The notes: generated by a model from the sequence alone, not told the origin. Positions 25,121-36,339 are shown, counted from the first letter of the stretch. The stretch is 64,000 nt of DNA from Enterococcus mundtii (GCF_003957375.1 NZ_CP025473.1:1451501-1515500), one strand, 5' to 3'. Made by a program: numbers and translations.

Positions 25121-26500
25121 CTACCTTACAACTACCGCATATTTACGTGCATTATAAATATTCTCAAATGTTGCCCGATTCATCCAATAAGAACCACTGA
25201 TAGGATCAGATACATGGACTTGATTACTTCCTTTATTATATCCATCAAGAGTGACCGCATGATTATTATTCGTTGCGGTACCAAAATTCCAATTTCCCCA
25301 ACGGATTGGCTGAAAGTTGATCGTCACCCAAGCAACAACCGGATGGCCATTTTTGACGTCGTTTAACAACGTACTCATCGAGCTACCTGAAATATTTTGG
25401 ACATTTCCGTACTTCTTGCCCCACGCCGTCAAAGGTGTAGGATAAATTGCAGAATAAGTCCATGAGTTTTCGACAAATGGGCTGCCGACAAAACCGCTGT
25501 TTGGATTACCATTCGGAGATTTAGGAATTGTATTCAAAAATTGAGTCAAACTCCAGTTGGTGATCTTTCCTTTATATTGAAGTGCCTGTAATAAAGAAGC
25601 CCCTTCACATCCACTTGGCGCACCCAACGCATATTGGTTGTAATTTTTCACACCCAATAGCTTATAGTCCTCTTGATTTTGTTGACCACTGCCAACTGCG
25701 TACCAACCAACACCTTCATAGACCCATCCTTGTTTCGTGATTACTTTTTTCTCGTTTTCATCTAATGTATAATGGTGCCAGTTCACTCGTTTACTATATA
25801 AACGACTGACAGGAATGGCATTCGCTCCTTTATAAGAATACCAACCGATTCCTTCGTATGTCCAGCCTTGTTTCGTAATACTATCTCTTTCTTTTGCATT
25901 CAACGTATAAAAATGTTCACCATTATAGCGATTGTATAAACGATAAACTGGATCGCCACTTGTCGGCGCCTGCCAACCGACACCTTCGTAATTCCAGCCA
26001 ATCCTTCTTAAATTATCTCGTTCACCAGTATCTCTCGTGTAAAAATGCTCCCCACTATGTGGATTGAATAAACGATACATTGGAATCGTTTGCACAGTTG
26101 CTCGAAATAATCTTGGAGAGCCTTCGATCAATTCCTCTTTTGGCGCTTGCGTGATATCAGCTTCGTTTTTACCAGCTTTTTCCGGCGCTTGCAAAACTAC
26201 TTCTACTCCATCGATGATTGCAGTTTGTGGTTGCTCTGGTTGAGCTTCTTTTGCTTCCCTCGCTTGTACTGGTGGTGTTTGTTGTGTCTCTTGCGCGGGT
26301 ATCTCTGTTTCTGTCTCTTGACTGACTTCATTTGTTTCTATACTTTTTATCTGTGGAGCTACTGAAGTTTGAGTCGATTCAGTCGATGTATCCATTGTAG
26401 ACGAATCCTCTGCAAAAACTTGATTCACACCAAACGAACTCGCTAAAATCGCAAGTATCGTGAACCCAAAAATCCCCTTAGAAATAAATCCCCTTTTCAT
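25121..26500 (-). CDS. secreted C39-like cysteine peptidase with three DUF5648 repeats
   Basis: 459 residues. Signal peptide at 1-30 (KGIFGFTILAILASSFGVNQ, VFA cleavage). A Ser/Thr/Glu/Gln-rich linker (about 32-135) is followed by three repeats of about 47 residues (YRLFNPHSGEHFYTRD, YRLYNRYNGEHFYTLN, SRLYSKRVNWHHYTLD), each ending GWxYEGxGW. The C-terminal peptidase fold has nucleophile Cys in APSGCEGASL, His in NNNHAVTLDG and Asp in VHVSDPISG. It is probably wall-associated through the repeats and has no sortase anchor. Substrate unknown. ATG 26500 follows GAGGAGG. Confidence 0.85.
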   Translation of the reverse strand: MKRGFISKGIFGFTILAILASSFGVNQVFAEDSSTMDTSTESTQTSVAPQIKSIETNEVSQETETEIPAQETQQTPPVQAREAKEAQPEQPQTAIIDGVEVVLQAPEKAGKNEADITQAPKEELIEGSPRLFRATVQTIPMYRLFNPHSGEHFYTRDTGERDNLRRIGWNYEGVGWQAPTSGDPVYRLYNRYNGEHFYTLNAKERDSITKQGWTYEGIGWYSYKGANAIPVSRLYSKRVNWHHYTLDENEKKVITKQGWVYEGVGWYAVGSGQQNQEDYKLLGVKNYNQYALGAPSGCEGASLLQALQYKGKITNWSLTQFLNTIPKSPNGNPNSGFVGSPFVENSWTYSAIYPTPLTAWGKKYGNVQNISGSSMSTLLNDVKNGHPVVAWVTINFQPIRWGNWNFGTATNNNHAVTLDGYNKGSNQVHVSDPISGSYWMNRATFENIYNARKYAVVVR

Positions 26501-26691
26501 CTTTTTCCTCCTCATAAATGAACAAAAAATAGCAATAGATTTTACATAAGATATTCTCTAAAAATATTATAACCACAGTGTTGAAGAGACAACAAAAAGA
26601 CAAGAATATTACATTTAAAGACGAATGCTTTTTGAAATACCTTGTCTTTTCGTATTACATTTATATTGAAGATCTAACCACAAAACATTAA

Positions 26692-27666
26692 CTAATTCAT
26701 ATATTTAAATTGTTGTTGTTCTATAATTGGATAGCTAATTAACTTGTGACTATCTAAGTCTTCTTTATTCATATCAACTGCAGTGATTTGACTGTCTTCA
26801 TAGGTTCGATAATAATAGATTCCTTTATCAACATTGCAACAGGAAGAATAAATTGTATATTCATATTTTCCATCACCCACATCACATAAACCTTTTTGTT
26901 GTTCTACTGAACCTAAGATATGGAAAAATTGACTGACACTTTCTGATTCTGAACTACCGGATACTGAGTTCAGTTTCGTAAAAGTTGCTTTAACAAAACG
27001 AGAAACTGAGGATAAATCTCCAGGTAATCCTATCCCACCCATACCGCGACTGTAAGCATTCAAATTAATTTGATCTGAAAAATTATTTTTTGGAGTTTCA
27101 CTCGATAAGACACGATAATTATTTAAATTGAATAATTGATAATCAAATGATGGATTATTAGTAAGAACGCCCACAGGATTATCATATATATGAAGGCCAT
27201 CTTTCATACTTTCGATTACAATTGATCTTTCTTTATCAGCTAATAACCAATGTAAAGGAGACAATGGAAGCTCATCACTATAATTTATATTTGCTAAGTT
27301 GATATTTTCTAACAATTTTTCTGCTTCATCTACAGTTGAACATTGGCCCAAAATCCAAGGGATGAATTCAAACGGAGATACATTATCTTTCCCTTCTTGT
27401 ATTTCTTTATAATCAGCATATCCAGAAAAGTTTAGACCAGCCATACTTAATCCTTTTTCATTCGTTGCATCATAATAAAGAGGATAGTCAGCTACACCAG
27501 CAGCAATACCAATCATCGCATAATGAGTATCCAAATTGTTCACCTTTCGAAAAACTAATTCATAATTTTTTGGAGTAACAGTGACTACTTCATTGTAAGA
27601 TATCTCATAATCAAAATTTCTTCCAAAATAATGATCACTTGTTACATAAGTAATAGACGTACACAT
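26692..27666 (-). CDS. bsh: choloylglycine (bile salt) hydrolase
   Basis: 324 residues, an Ntn-hydrolase that removes glycine or taurine from bile salts in the cytoplasm. Catalytic Cys2 (MCTSITYVTS) becomes N-terminal after Met removal. Arg16 and Asp19 (GRNFDYE), NEKGLSMAGLNFSGY, LTNNPSFDYQ and the RGMGGIGLPGDLSSVSRF substrate segment are all present. AGGAGG start. It is monocistronic and full length for the family, which fits a gut enterococcus. Confidence 0.92.
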   Translation of the reverse strand: MCTSITYVTSDHYFGRNFDYEISYNEVVTVTPKNYELVFRKVNNLDTHYAMIGIAAGVADYPLYYDATNEKGLSMAGLNFSGYADYKEIQEGKDNVSPFEFIPWILGQCSTVDEAEKLLENINLANINYSDELPLSPLHWLLADKERSIVIESMKDGLHIYDNPVGVLTNNPSFDYQLFNLNNYRVLSSETPKNNFSDQINLNAYSRGMGGIGLPGDLSSVSRFVKATFTKLNSVSGSSESESVSQFFHILGSVEQQKGLCDVGDGKYEYTIYSSCCNVDKGIYYYRTYEDSQITAVDMNKEDLDSHKLISYPIIEQQQFKYMN

Positions 27667-28097
27667 AAATTATTCCTCCTAAAATAATAGTTTGTTCATC
27701 CTCATATTACTCCTAACACTTTCATATATCAAAAAAAAAAGAACATCATGTTCAAAAAAAGTGGTTCAAATTGTATAACTAATAGTAAAGCTCTATATTC
27801 AAAATGATTAAAGAAAGAGGACGTGAAGATAACTGCCAAACCTAGAAAAAAAAGAAGAAAAAGTTCGAGAAAACATCGTTGTTGAAATCAATAAACTAGA
27901 CAAATAAGCCGACAAAATTAGTGCGTTATCTGAAAAATGGTTAAGATAATCTTCCAGAAAATAGCTATCCCATAAAAAACAAAGACCTTCAACATACTTA
28001 AAGTATCTTTAGCTAAAATAATCCTAGTGATTACTCAGTAGTTAAGATTCCTATCATGTTGGAAAATATAAAAGAAAATGTTAACAGACAGTATAAA
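27667..28097. other. intergenic region with a possible gene remnant
   Basis: About 430 bp. On the plus strand near 27840-27945 there is a coding-like helical stretch (EKVRENIVVEINKLDK, then a stop, then ADKISALSEKW) without a start or ribosome site. It may be the trace of a small coiled-coil gene. Nothing else supported. Confidence 0.35.
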
Positions 28098-28162
28098 TTG
28101 AATTTTCCCATAAATCCGTGGGAAAATTCAACAAAAAAAAGTCTAGCCCAACGGCTAGACCC
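28098..28162 (-). terminator. double hairpin terminator of lepA
   Basis: GTCTAGCC/GGCTAGAC (28141-28160) is followed on the minus strand by eight T, then by a second 13-bp hairpin (28098-28131). Confidence 0.85.
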
Positions 28163-28166
28163 CTTA

Positions 28167-30002
28167 CTATTTCTTCGGTTCATCCTCATCCATTTTCAGA
28201 ACTGCCATGAAGGCTTCTTGAGGGACTTCGACGTTACCGATTTGTTTCATTCGTTTCTTACCTTCTTTTTGTTTTTCAAGTAGTTTACGTTTACGGGAAA
28301 CGTCACCCCCGTAACATTTTGCCAATACATTTTTACGTAAGGCTTTGATGTCTGAACGTGCAACGATTTTTTGGCCGATTGCTGCTTGGATTGGTACCTC
28401 GAATTGTTGACGAGGGATTAGTTTTTTCAGTTTTTCTACGATTGCTTTTCCGCGTTCATACGCAAAATCACGGTGAACGATGAAACTTAATGCGTCGACT
28501 TTTTCACCATTCAGCAAGATATCCATTTTGACTAGCTTACTCTTTTGATAACCTGACATTTCGTAATCAAGTGAGGCGTAGCCTTTCGTGCTTGATTTTA
28601 GTTTGTCGAAGAAGTCAAAAACAATCTCTGACAATGGCAAGTTATAAACGACGTTGACACGGTAATCATCTAAATAGTCCATCGTGATAAAGTCACCACG
28701 TTTGCGTTGAGAAAGTTCCATGACTGCACCAACGTATTCATTAGGTACCATGATCTGTGCTTTCACAAAAGGTTCTTCGACATCTTGGATCGTGACTGGT
28801 TCAGGAAAATCAGCAGGATTATCAACGACGACCATCGAACCGTCTGTTTTATTGACATGATAGATTACAGATGGTGCTGTTGTGATCAATTCAAGATTGA
28901 ATTCACGTTCCAAACGTTCTTGAACAACATCCATGTGAAGCAACCCTAAAAAACCACAACGGAAGCCAAAACCAAGTGCTTGTGACGTTTCTGGTTCAAA
29001 CTGCAATGCTGCATCGTTCAGTTGAAGTTTTTCCAATGCTTCACGTAGGTCATTATATCGTGATGTGTCGATCGGGTATAAACCACAATAGACCATTGGA
29101 TTCATTTTACGATAACCTGGTAAAGCTTCTGCAGCTGGATTGTCCGCTAGTGTCACTGTATCCCCGACGCTTGTATCTTGGACTGTCTTGATGCTTGCTG
29201 TGATATAACCAACATCACCGACCATCAAGAAGTCACGAGCAATCGTTTTTGGTGAGAAAACGCCGACTTCGGTCACATCGAAGGTCTTGCCATTACTCAT
29301 CAATTTGATTTTATCCCCTGCTTTAACAACACCATCGGTGATACGTACGTTTAAAATAACTCCGCGGTAGCTGTCATAGATCGAATCAAAAATCAATGCT
29401 TTCAAAGGCGCTTCGATATCACCAGAAGGTGCTGGGACATATTCCACTACTTGTTCTAGTATTTCTTCGATACCGATCCCAGACTTCGCACTTGCTAATA
29501 CCGCTTCACTGGCATCGATGCCGATCACTTCTTCGATTTCATTACGCACACGCTCTGGATCTGCGGCCGGTAAATCGATCTTATTGATGACTGGTAAAAT
29601 CTCTAGGTCATTATCTAATGCCAAATAAACATTGGCTAATGTTTGTGCTTCAATCCCTTGAGCGGCATCCACGACTAAGACTGCGCCTTCACAGGCAGCT
29701 AAACTTCGGGATACTTCATAGGTAAAATCGACGTGCCCAGGGGTATCGATCAAATGGAAGATGTATGTCTCCCCATTTTTTGCCGTATAGTTCAATTCTA
29801 CGGCATTAAGTTTGATCGTGATCCCACGTTCACGTTCTAGATCCATGGAGTCTAATAACTGATCTTGCATTTCGCGAGACGTCACAGTGTTCGTCTTTTC
29901 CAAAATCCGATCGGCCAAAGTTGATTTCCCATGGTCGATATGAGCAATGATCGAAAAATTCCGAATTTGCTCTTGGCGTTGTTTCATTTTCTTTATATCC
30001 AT
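28167..30002 (-). CDS. lepA: elongation factor 4 (LepA)
   Basis: 611 residues. GTPase domain with [10 protein letters not shown] (G1), DTPGHVDF (G3) and NKIDLP (G4), EF-Tu-like domain 2, two EF-G-like domains and the EF4-specific C-terminal domain ([20 protein letters not shown]). It back-translocates or remodels stalled ribosomes. ATG 30002 has GAGGAG 5 nt upstream; an in-frame ATG 12 codons earlier would give an unusual extension. It is monocistronic. Confidence 0.95.
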   Translation of the reverse strand: MDIKKMKQRQEQIRNFSIIAHIDHGKSTLADRILEKTNTVTSREMQDQLLDSMDLERERGITIKLNAVELNYTAKNGETYIFHLIDTPGHVDFTYEVSRSLAACEGAVLVVDAAQGIEAQTLANVYLALDNDLEILPVINKIDLPAADPERVRNEIEEVIGIDASEAVLASAKSGIGIEEILEQVVEYVPAPSGDIEAPLKALIFDSIYDSYRGVILNVRITDGVVKAGDKIKLMSNGKTFDVTEVGVFSPKTIARDFLMVGDVGYITASIKTVQDTSVGDTVTLADNPAAEALPGYRKMNPMVYCGLYPIDTSRYNDLREALEKLQLNDAALQFEPETSQALGFGFRCGFLGLLHMDVVQERLEREFNLELITTAPSVIYHVNKTDGSMVVVDNPADFPEPVTIQDVEEPFVKAQIMVPNEYVGAVMELSQRKRGDFITMDYLDDYRVNVVYNLPLSEIVFDFFDKLKSSTKGYASLDYEMSGYQKSKLVKMDILLNGEKVDALSFIVHRDFAYERGKAIVEKLKKLIPRQQFEVPIQAAIGQKIVARSDIKALRKNVLAKCYGGDVSRKRKLLEKQKEGKKRMKQIGNVEVPQEAFMAVLKMDEDEPKK

Positions 30003-30150
30003 AGCGTCTCCTCTTTTCATATAATCAGCACTTTTCATTATACCAACGAAAAGGAGGAATTTAAAGACTTTTTCCTTCTAAGGACTTTAGAAGTTTTTTT
30101 TGGAAACTTTTGTTATACTGTGAACAAGTAACTAAATTGGAGTTGAAAAA

Positions 30151-31368
30151 ATGGACCAAACAGATTTTAGAGAAAATTTTGAGTTGAAGCCTGTCACGGA
30201 GGAACATGTTGATCAGTTCAATGAATTACTTTCCTATGTGTTTCAAGTCACTGACTCGGATATTGAAGAAAGTGGATTCGAAAACAAAAGAGAATTTGTA
30301 CGTTCTAAGCGACCGATTCTAGAATTATCAAATGTATTCGGCTGGTTTCATAAAGAAAAACTGATTTCTCAAATCGCGATCTATCCTTGTGAAGTCAATA
30401 TCCACGGGACGCATTATCAAATGGGTGGTGTCACTGGAGTTGGCACCTATCCCGAATATGCGAATCATGGACTGATGCAAGACTTGATCATCGTAGCTTT
30501 AGATAACATGCGTAAAAATAAACAGTGGATCTCTTATCTCTATCCTTACAATATTCCCTACTACAGGCGTAAAGGTTGGGAAATTATGTCAGATAAGCTA
30601 TCCTTTAAAATACGTGATACACAGCTACCTAAACAAGTGCCCGTTTCAGGTATTGTCGAGCGACTACCTGTCGATCACGAAGATGTTTTCCGAGTGTACC
30701 AGCAATTTGCCAATAAAAATCATGGGGCATTGTTCCGTAGTGCGTTTCACTGGGAAGAATACTGGCGTTTCGAGAATGAAGAAGAACGAACTGCGGCGAT
30801 CTATTATAATAGCAACAATGAACCAATTGGTGTACTGTTTTATTGGGTCGCAGAAGAAATATTCCATGTAAAAGAGATGTTTTATCTGAATCAAGAGGCG
30901 CGTAACAGATTGTGGAACTTCATCTCTGCGCATTTCTCAATGGTTTACTGGGTACATGGTGATATCTACAAAAATGAACCCCTTGCTTTCTTATTAGAAG
31001 ATAGCCAAATCAAAGAACAGATCGAACCCTACTTTATGGCAAGGATCGTTGATGTCAAAGAATTTATCCAACACTTCCCTTTTTCTGGTACAGCAGAAGA
31101 CTTCCATTTCATCGTGGAAGATTCCGTGGCACCTTGGAATAATGGCGTATTTGGCTTGACGTGGCGAGATGGTCGCCTGTCGATCGTTAACGAACCGATT
31201 GGTAAAATGGTTCGTTTAGATATCCAAACATTGACGTGTCTAATGATGAATTATCGTCGTGCTTCTTACCTTGCTCGAATCGAGCGCATAACCACGGATG
31301 AGGAGATGGTCAAGACGTTAGAGCGACTCATCCCAAACATGGAAGCTTATTTTAGTGACTATTTCTAA
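30151..31368 (+). CDS. Eis-like GNAT N-acetyltransferase
   Basis: 405 residues. Two GNAT folds (VTGVGTYPEYANHGLMQDLI is the acetyl-CoA loop of the first, about 95-115) are followed by a C-terminal SCP2-like domain. This is the layout of Eis proteins that acetylate amines such as aminoglycosides or protein lysines; the actual substrate is unknown. GGAGTTG start. Eight bp plus a short leader separate it from the next gene, so an operon of three genes is likely. Confidence 0.85.
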   Translation: MDQTDFRENFELKPVTEEHVDQFNELLSYVFQVTDSDIEESGFENKREFVRSKRPILELSNVFGWFHKEKLISQIAIYPCEVNIHGTHYQMGGVTGVGTYPEYANHGLMQDLIIVALDNMRKNKQWISYLYPYNIPYYRRKGWEIMSDKLSFKIRDTQLPKQVPVSGIVERLPVDHEDVFRVYQQFANKNHGALFRSAFHWEEYWRFENEEERTAAIYYNSNNEPIGVLFYWVAEEIFHVKEMFYLNQEARNRLWNFISAHFSMVYWVHGDIYKNEPLAFLLEDSQIKEQIEPYFMARIVDVKEFIQHFPFSGTAEDFHFIVEDSVAPWNNGVFGLTWRDGRLSIVNEPIGKMVRLDIQTLTCLMMNYRRASYLARIERITTDEEMVKTLERLIPNMEAYFSDYF

Positions 31369-31388
31369 TACAAAGGATGTTGAAACGA

Positions 31389-31883
31389 ATGAATATTTAT
31401 TTTGCAGCACCACTTTTTGCAAAAGGAGATTTGCTTTATAACGAATCTCTTGTTAAAAAAATCAGAGAGATTTCTTCTGATTTGTCGATCTATCTCCCAC
31501 AAGAAAACGAAGCAATCAATGATAAGACTGCCTATGCAGACAGCAAAATGATTGCCTTGGCTGATACTGAAAAAGTACTAGAAAGTGACTTGATGATTGC
31601 TCTTTTAGACGGATTAACGATCGATGCCGGAGTTGCTTCTGAAATCGGTGTCGCCTATGCAAAAGGCATCCCGATCATTGGTTTATATACAGACAGCCGC
31701 CAACAAGGAGCGACTCATCCAAAAAAAGTCGCTGCCTTGCAACAGGCTGGTGAAAATCAGTTCCATTATTTAAATCTTTATACGGTCGGCTTGATCAAGT
31801 TGAACGGAACGATCGTATCTTCTGAAAAGGCATTGTTCGAAGCATTGAAATCATATCTAGCTGGAGGAAATATTAGTGAGTAA
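31389..31883 (+). CDS. nucleoside 2-deoxyribosyltransferase family protein
   Basis: 164 residues with MNIYFAAPLFAKGDLLYNES, LESDLMIALLDG and DAGVASEIGVAYAKG (catalytic Glu), diagnostic of this Rossmann-like family. It swaps bases between deoxynucleosides or hydrolyses modified nucleotides. ATG 31389 is preferred for matching the family's start; the overlap with the next GTG is 8 bp. Confidence 0.88.
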   Translation: MNIYFAAPLFAKGDLLYNESLVKKIREISSDLSIYLPQENEAINDKTAYADSKMIALADTEKVLESDLMIALLDGLTIDAGVASEIGVAYAKGIPIIGLYTDSRQQGATHPKKVAALQQAGENQFHYLNLYTVGLIKLNGTIVSSEKALFEALKSYLAGGNISE

Positions 31884-32544
31884 GACAGTAAAAAAAGTTC
31901 AGATTGCATTAACGATTTTCGGTCTATTTGTTGTTGGTTATAACATTTTCGAATTTGTAACAAACAAATATTCGACCACACAAGGAATCACCTTTATCGT
32001 CGAATCTTTGGCAGGTATCTTATTGATTTATTTGCCACAGATCACTCGCCGATTGTTCAAGATCCATGTTCCTGATGCAATTGTTTTATTTTATTGGTTT
32101 TTCTTGTTCATCTCGGTCTTTTTAGGAACAGGTATGCATTTGATTAGTATTATTTCATTTTGGGATAAAATCTTACACGCAGTCAGCCCGATGGTTCTGA
32201 CTGCCTTAGGTTACGGTTTGATCGGCTTCTTGCTGAAAGATGCACCAATCGAGAAAACAAGTCCTTGGCTATTTCTTTTATTTGGATTTGCTTTTGCTGG
32301 GTTGTGCGGAGTTTTCTGGGAATTCTGGGAATTTTTATGCGATCAATTCTTAGGGATGAACTTGCAACGGTTTGCTGCATCTGATGGTACTCTCTTCGTC
32401 GGACGAGAAGCATTGATGGATACAATGGGAGATTTACTAACAAATACAGTCGGCGCCTTTATCATGGGTATTTATGCGTGGGTCCAAGTGAAAAAAGACC
32501 CAGCACATTTTGAGAGTTACCGACTACAAAAATTAGATCACTGA
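31876..32544 (+). CDS. YjdF/DUF2238-like integral membrane protein
   Basis: 222 residues with six hydrophobic segments. The conserved end contains GVFWEFWEFLCDQFLG and REALMDTMGDLLTNTVGAFI, close to the WEfxEf...DTxxDLxxN pattern of YjdF-like proteins. GTG start with GGAGG upstream, overlapping the preceding gene by 8 bp. Function unknown. It ends at a strong terminator. Confidence 0.7.
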   Translation: MSKTVKKVQIALTIFGLFVVGYNIFEFVTNKYSTTQGITFIVESLAGILLIYLPQITRRLFKIHVPDAIVLFYWFFLFISVFLGTGMHLISIISFWDKILHAVSPMVLTALGYGLIGFLLKDAPIEKTSPWLFLLFGFAFAGLCGVFWEFWEFLCDQFLGMNLQRFAASDGTLFVGREALMDTMGDLLTNTVGAFIMGIYAWVQVKKDPAHFESYRLQKLDH

Positions 32545-32569
32545 TCAATCGTAGTAAATATGATAAATA

Positions 32570-32614
32570 AAAAAATTGGCAAGGGATTTTGTTCAATCCT
32601 TTGTCAATTTTTTT
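32570..32614 (+). terminator. terminator of the Eis-like operon
   Basis: AAAATTGGCAAGGGATT pairs with AATCCTTTGTCAATTTT, followed by T's. Confidence 0.85.
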
Positions 32615-32624
32615 AATTCTTTAT

Positions 32625-33000
32625 TTAAAAAACCTCATTCCAACCACACCCACTACATACACCTATGTACCCAAATAGATTGAGCGTTTTTCTAATGATG
32701 TCTTCTTCTCTCTCAAAAGAATGATGCTTCCTTAAGTTGAGACAAGTAAACTCATTTGCGAAAAGGGATACACCTAAAGACACAGACACAGCAAATAACG
32801 TCGTATTAGCGATCAACCAAGAATAACCGGTGACGATATTTCGATCAATTGCATTGACTTTCAATTGTCTGATCTTCTTCATTGAGAGGATCATCCCTCC
32901 AACAAACATGCCGATGGATTGAGGTAGAAACACTTTCGGTCCATGAATATCAAAATAACTTGTGCTCGTTACATATATCATCAAAAACGCAGGCAAGTGA
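32625..33000 (-). pseudogene. membrane-protein fragment
   Basis: A 123-codon frame with two or three hydrophobic stretches (TNTTLFAVSVSLGV-like middle) but no ribosome site; it opens at a TTG with stop codons shortly before. The end (GVCSGCGWNEVF) does not look like a natural terminus. Probably the remnant of a small integral membrane protein; family not recognised. Confidence 0.4.
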
Positions 33001-33014
33001 AATAGGTCTTTTTT

Positions 33015-33300
33015 TCAAGAGTTCAAAACAGAGGAATTGAATACGTTTTTTTTAGAAGCTGGAACTATTACCATTGTCGTCGTATCAAGCTCACTTAGTA
33101 CTTCATTTGGATAATTATTGATCGAGACACTGACTCGTGGTTTTTTAATTAATTCGATGGTTGTTCCGCTAAATAGTTCATCGATCAATTTTAATGATTG
33201 TGAAACTGTTTTATTCAATAAATTCATGTGTTTCGCTATTTTTGTGCCCGTCGTATGTTCATCCATCAAAATATATTGAATGATTGCGTTCTCTCATTCC
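33015..33300 (-). pseudogene. fragment of a BglG/Mga-like HTH regulator
   Basis: The piece reads NAIIQYILMDEHTTGTKIAK, then LLNKTVSQSLKLIDELF, an N-terminal HTH resembling PRD-containing antiterminators or activators. A frameshift separates it from its likely start, and no PRD or EII domains follow. It may belong to the decayed PTS locus at 37 kb, but clpB lies between. Confidence 0.45.
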
Positions 33301-33495
33301 TTGATCATCACACTATCACCTCATCTACATCTTCTATCTTAGCTTGTCAGTCGCTTTATGAGAACACTTGCTTTTACTGTTTTGAATACAGTAAATCATA
33401 GGATTAGTTTCTGATCTAGCTATCACCATTCACTTTTCAGTAGTTGTCCATTCAATGATCCCACTGATTATTTTATTAAGTATAGACGAAAAAAA

Positions 33496-33545
33496 TACCT
33501 GTCAAAGTGCAGACTATCAGTAATAGTCCACTACTTTGACAGGTA
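33496..33545 (-). terminator. terminator of clpB
   Basis: TACCTGTCAAAGT pairs with ACTTTGACAGGTA (13 bp), with an inner ACTAT/ATAGT stem; T's follow on the minus strand. Confidence 0.85.
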
Positions 33546-33589
33546 ATGCTTTTCCCTACTGTCATGTATAAGGGTGGTACAAGCGTTTC

Positions 33590-36202
33590 TTATGATTCAT
33601 CTTCGGGTAAGTTTTCACTTGCAAATGCCAAGTGGTGATCAAACAAAGTGATTGTTACTTTCGATTTTGGCATGATTTTACCAGCGACTATTTCTTTAGC
33701 CAAAGGCGTTTCGACTTCTTTTGTAATGAATCGTTTCAATGGGCGTGCGCCATACGCAGGCTCATACGCATTTTCTGCAATCCATGTTTTTGCTTCGTCA
33801 CTGATTTCCAAAATGATTTCTTGATGTTCTAAACGATGTGCTAATTGAGAAACCATCTTGTCAACGATCCCTTTGACATTGTTTAGACTTAATGGTGTAA
33901 ATAGAATCGTGTCATCAATACGATTCAAAAATTCTGGTTTGAAATGACCACGAAGAATCGTTCTCACTTGTTCTTCGACTTCTTCTGGTATCGTACCTTC
34001 CGCGGTAACACCTTCCAACAATAATTGAGAACCGATATTGCTTGTCATGATCATCACCGTATTTTTAAAGTCAACGACTCGACCTTTTGAATCCGTCAAA
34101 CGTCCATCGTCTAATACTTGTAATAAAATATTGAAGACATCTGGATGTGCCTTTTCAATTTCATCCAGCAAAACGATCGTATATGGGTTTCGTCGCACAG
34201 CTTCTGTTAACTGTCCACCTTCTTCGTAGCCAATGTAACCTGGAGGCGCACCAACTAAACGAGAAACGGCATGTTTTTCCATGTATTCACTCATATCGAT
34301 CCGCACCATATGCTCTTCAGAATCAAATAAGTTTTCTGCTAAAGCTTTTGCCAGCTCGGTTTTACCGACACCAGTTGGTCCTAAGAATAGGAAAGAACCT
34401 AATGGTCGATTTGGATCTTGTAATCCTGCACGAGAACGAATGACCGCATCACTCACTGCATCTACCGCTTCATCTTGCCCAATGACACGTTTATGAAGTG
34501 TTTCATTCAACTTGATTAGTTTTTCGCGTTCACCTTCCACGAGTTTCGTTACTGGAATCCCTGTTAAACGACCGACAACTTGAGCAATCTCATTTTCAGT
34601 GACAGATTCTTGTACCATCTTGATGTCACTGTCTTTTGTTTTTGCTTCTAGTTCTGCTAATTCTTTCTCTAATTGTGGAATCGTACCATGACGCAAAACA
34701 GCGGCACGCTCAAGATCATAATTGTTTTCTGCGTCTTCTAATTCGTGTTTTGCCTTATCGATTTCTGCACGTTTAGAAGAAACGGTATTTACTTCTTCTT
34801 TTTCAGTTTCCCACTGCATCTTCATCGCATTGGCTTCTTCTCGAAGATCGGCTAGTTCTTCTTGTAAGTTCTTCAAACGTTTTTTACTTGCATCATCAGA
34901 TTCTTTCTTCAAAGCTGCTTCTTCGATCTCCAACTGCATCAAGCGACGAGTCACCTGATCTAATTCCGTTGGCATGGAATTCATTTCCACTCGGATCGTA
35001 GCACTTGCCTCATCGATCAAATCAATGGCTTTATCAGGTAAAAAGCGATCTGTGATATAGCGATCGGATAATGTAGCTGCCGCAACCAAAGCATTATCAT
35101 GGATATTGACGCTATGGTGGATCTCAAAACGCTCTTTCAATCCTCGAAGAATACTGATCGTATCTTCAACAGTTGGTTCCTTCACTAATACTTTTTGGAA
35201 ACGACGCTCTAACGCTTTGTCCTTTTCCATGTATTGGCGGTATTCATCTAAAGTAGTCGCACCGATCAAATGAAGTTCCCCACGAGCTAACATCGGTTTA
35301 AGTAAGTTACCGGCATCCATACTACCTTCCGTTTTTCCTGCCCCGACGATGTTGTGGATCTCATCGATGAACAAGATGATCCGTCCATCGCTTTTCTTCA
35401 CTTCTTTCAAGACTGCTTTTAAGCGTTCTTCAAACTCCCCACGGAATTTTGCTCCGGCAATCAAGGCACCCATATCTAAAGAAAAAATGGTTTTATTTTT
35501 TAAGTTTTCTGGTACATCTTTGCGAACGATTCGTTGAGCTAATCCTTCAACAATCGCTGTTTTACCAACACCAGGTTCCCCGATCAACACAGGGTTGTTT
35601 TTAGTTTTACGTGACAAGATTCGAATCACATCACGAATCTCTTCATCTCGGCCAATAATCGGGTCCATTTTGCCACTACGAACTTGTTGGACGAGATCGA
35701 TACCATATTTTTCTAACGCTTTATACTGTTCTTCTTGATTTTTAGAAGTCACACGCTCTCCTCCCCTCATGTCTTCGATATTCTTACGCAATTCTTTTTC
35801 ATTCAGTCCCTGTTTTGTCAAATAAACAGTCAGTGGATAATTTTTTAATTTCATTAAAGCTAATAGCACGATCTCAGTGGATAAGAATTCATCACCAAAG
35901 CTTTCTCTCAATTGATCCGCTTCATTCAATAAATGAAAAAGATTTTGACTAAGATTTTGTCCGTATTGAACATTACTGCCTGAGACTGTTGGATACTCAT
36001 CTAACACTCGATCAATCTCTTGTTCAAACGCATCTGCATCGATACCTGCATCTGTATATAGATTACGGCCAAAATGATTTGGTTGTAAAAAGATCTTCCA
36101 TAAATGAACGATGTCGATTTCTTGATGTTTTCTTGTCATCGCTACTTGTTGTGCTTCTGCAATCGCTTCTTGGAGCGTAGTTGTCATTTTTTCACTATTC
36201 AT
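33590..36202 (-). CDS. clpB: ATP-dependent disaggregase ClpB
   Basis: 870 residues: N-domain (1-145), AAA-1 with Walker A GEPGVGKT (208-215) and LFIDEIHNI, coiled-coil middle domain (about 410-525), and AAA-2 with Walker [10 protein letters not shown] (about 603) and [10 protein letters not shown]. No ClpP-binding loop is seen, as expected. With DnaK it rescues aggregated protein. GGAGGG start. Promoter and CtsR operators lie upstream, so heat-shock control is readable. Confidence 0.96.
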   Translation of the reverse strand: MNSEKMTTTLQEAIAEAQQVAMTRKHQEIDIVHLWKIFLQPNHFGRNLYTDAGIDADAFEQEIDRVLDEYPTVSGSNVQYGQNLSQNLFHLLNEADQLRESFGDEFLSTEIVLLALMKLKNYPLTVYLTKQGLNEKELRKNIEDMRGGERVTSKNQEEQYKALEKYGIDLVQQVRSGKMDPIIGRDEEIRDVIRILSRKTKNNPVLIGEPGVGKTAIVEGLAQRIVRKDVPENLKNKTIFSLDMGALIAGAKFRGEFEERLKAVLKEVKKSDGRIILFIDEIHNIVGAGKTEGSMDAGNLLKPMLARGELHLIGATTLDEYRQYMEKDKALERRFQKVLVKEPTVEDTISILRGLKERFEIHHSVNIHDNALVAAATLSDRYITDRFLPDKAIDLIDEASATIRVEMNSMPTELDQVTRRLMQLEIEEAALKKESDDASKKRLKNLQEELADLREEANAMKMQWETEKEEVNTVSSKRAEIDKAKHELEDAENNYDLERAAVLRHGTIPQLEKELAELEAKTKDSDIKMVQESVTENEIAQVVGRLTGIPVTKLVEGEREKLIKLNETLHKRVIGQDEAVDAVSDAVIRSRAGLQDPNRPLGSFLFLGPTGVGKTELAKALAENLFDSEEHMVRIDMSEYMEKHAVSRLVGAPPGYIGYEEGGQLTEAVRRNPYTIVLLDEIEKAHPDVFNILLQVLDDGRLTDSKGRVVDFKNTVMIMTSNIGSQLLLEGVTAEGTIPEEVEEQVRTILRGHFKPEFLNRIDDTILFTPLSLNNVKGIVDKMVSQLAHRLEHQEIILEISDEAKTWIAENAYEPAYGARPLKRFITKEVETPLAKEIVAGKIMPKSKVTITLFDHHLAFASENLPEDES

Positions 36203-36231
36203 CTATTTCCCTCCTGTAGTAGAAGTTGTTT

Positions 36232-36244
36232 GGTCAAAGTCAAC
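36232..36244. promoter_or_regulatory. second CtsR-like operator (partial)
   Basis: GGTCAAA followed directly by GTCAAC lies between the clpB promoter and start. The spacing is not the classical 3 nt, so binding is uncertain. Confidence 0.4.
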
Positions 36245-36309
36245 TATAACTTTCTCTAACGTCTATAACATCCGTCTAAAGTCTCGTTTTCTTTAACCTT
36301 TACAAGATT

Positions 36310-36339
36310 ATTATACTCATTTGGTCAGCTTTGGTCAAA
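36310..36339 (-). promoter_or_regulatory. clpB promoter overlapped by a CtsR operator
   Basis: On the minus strand TTGACC, 17 bp, TATAAT. On the plus strand the same bases hold GGTCAGC-TTT-GGTCAAA (36323-36339), the CtsR heptad repeat with 3-nt spacing. Bound CtsR would cover the -35 box. Confidence 0.85.
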
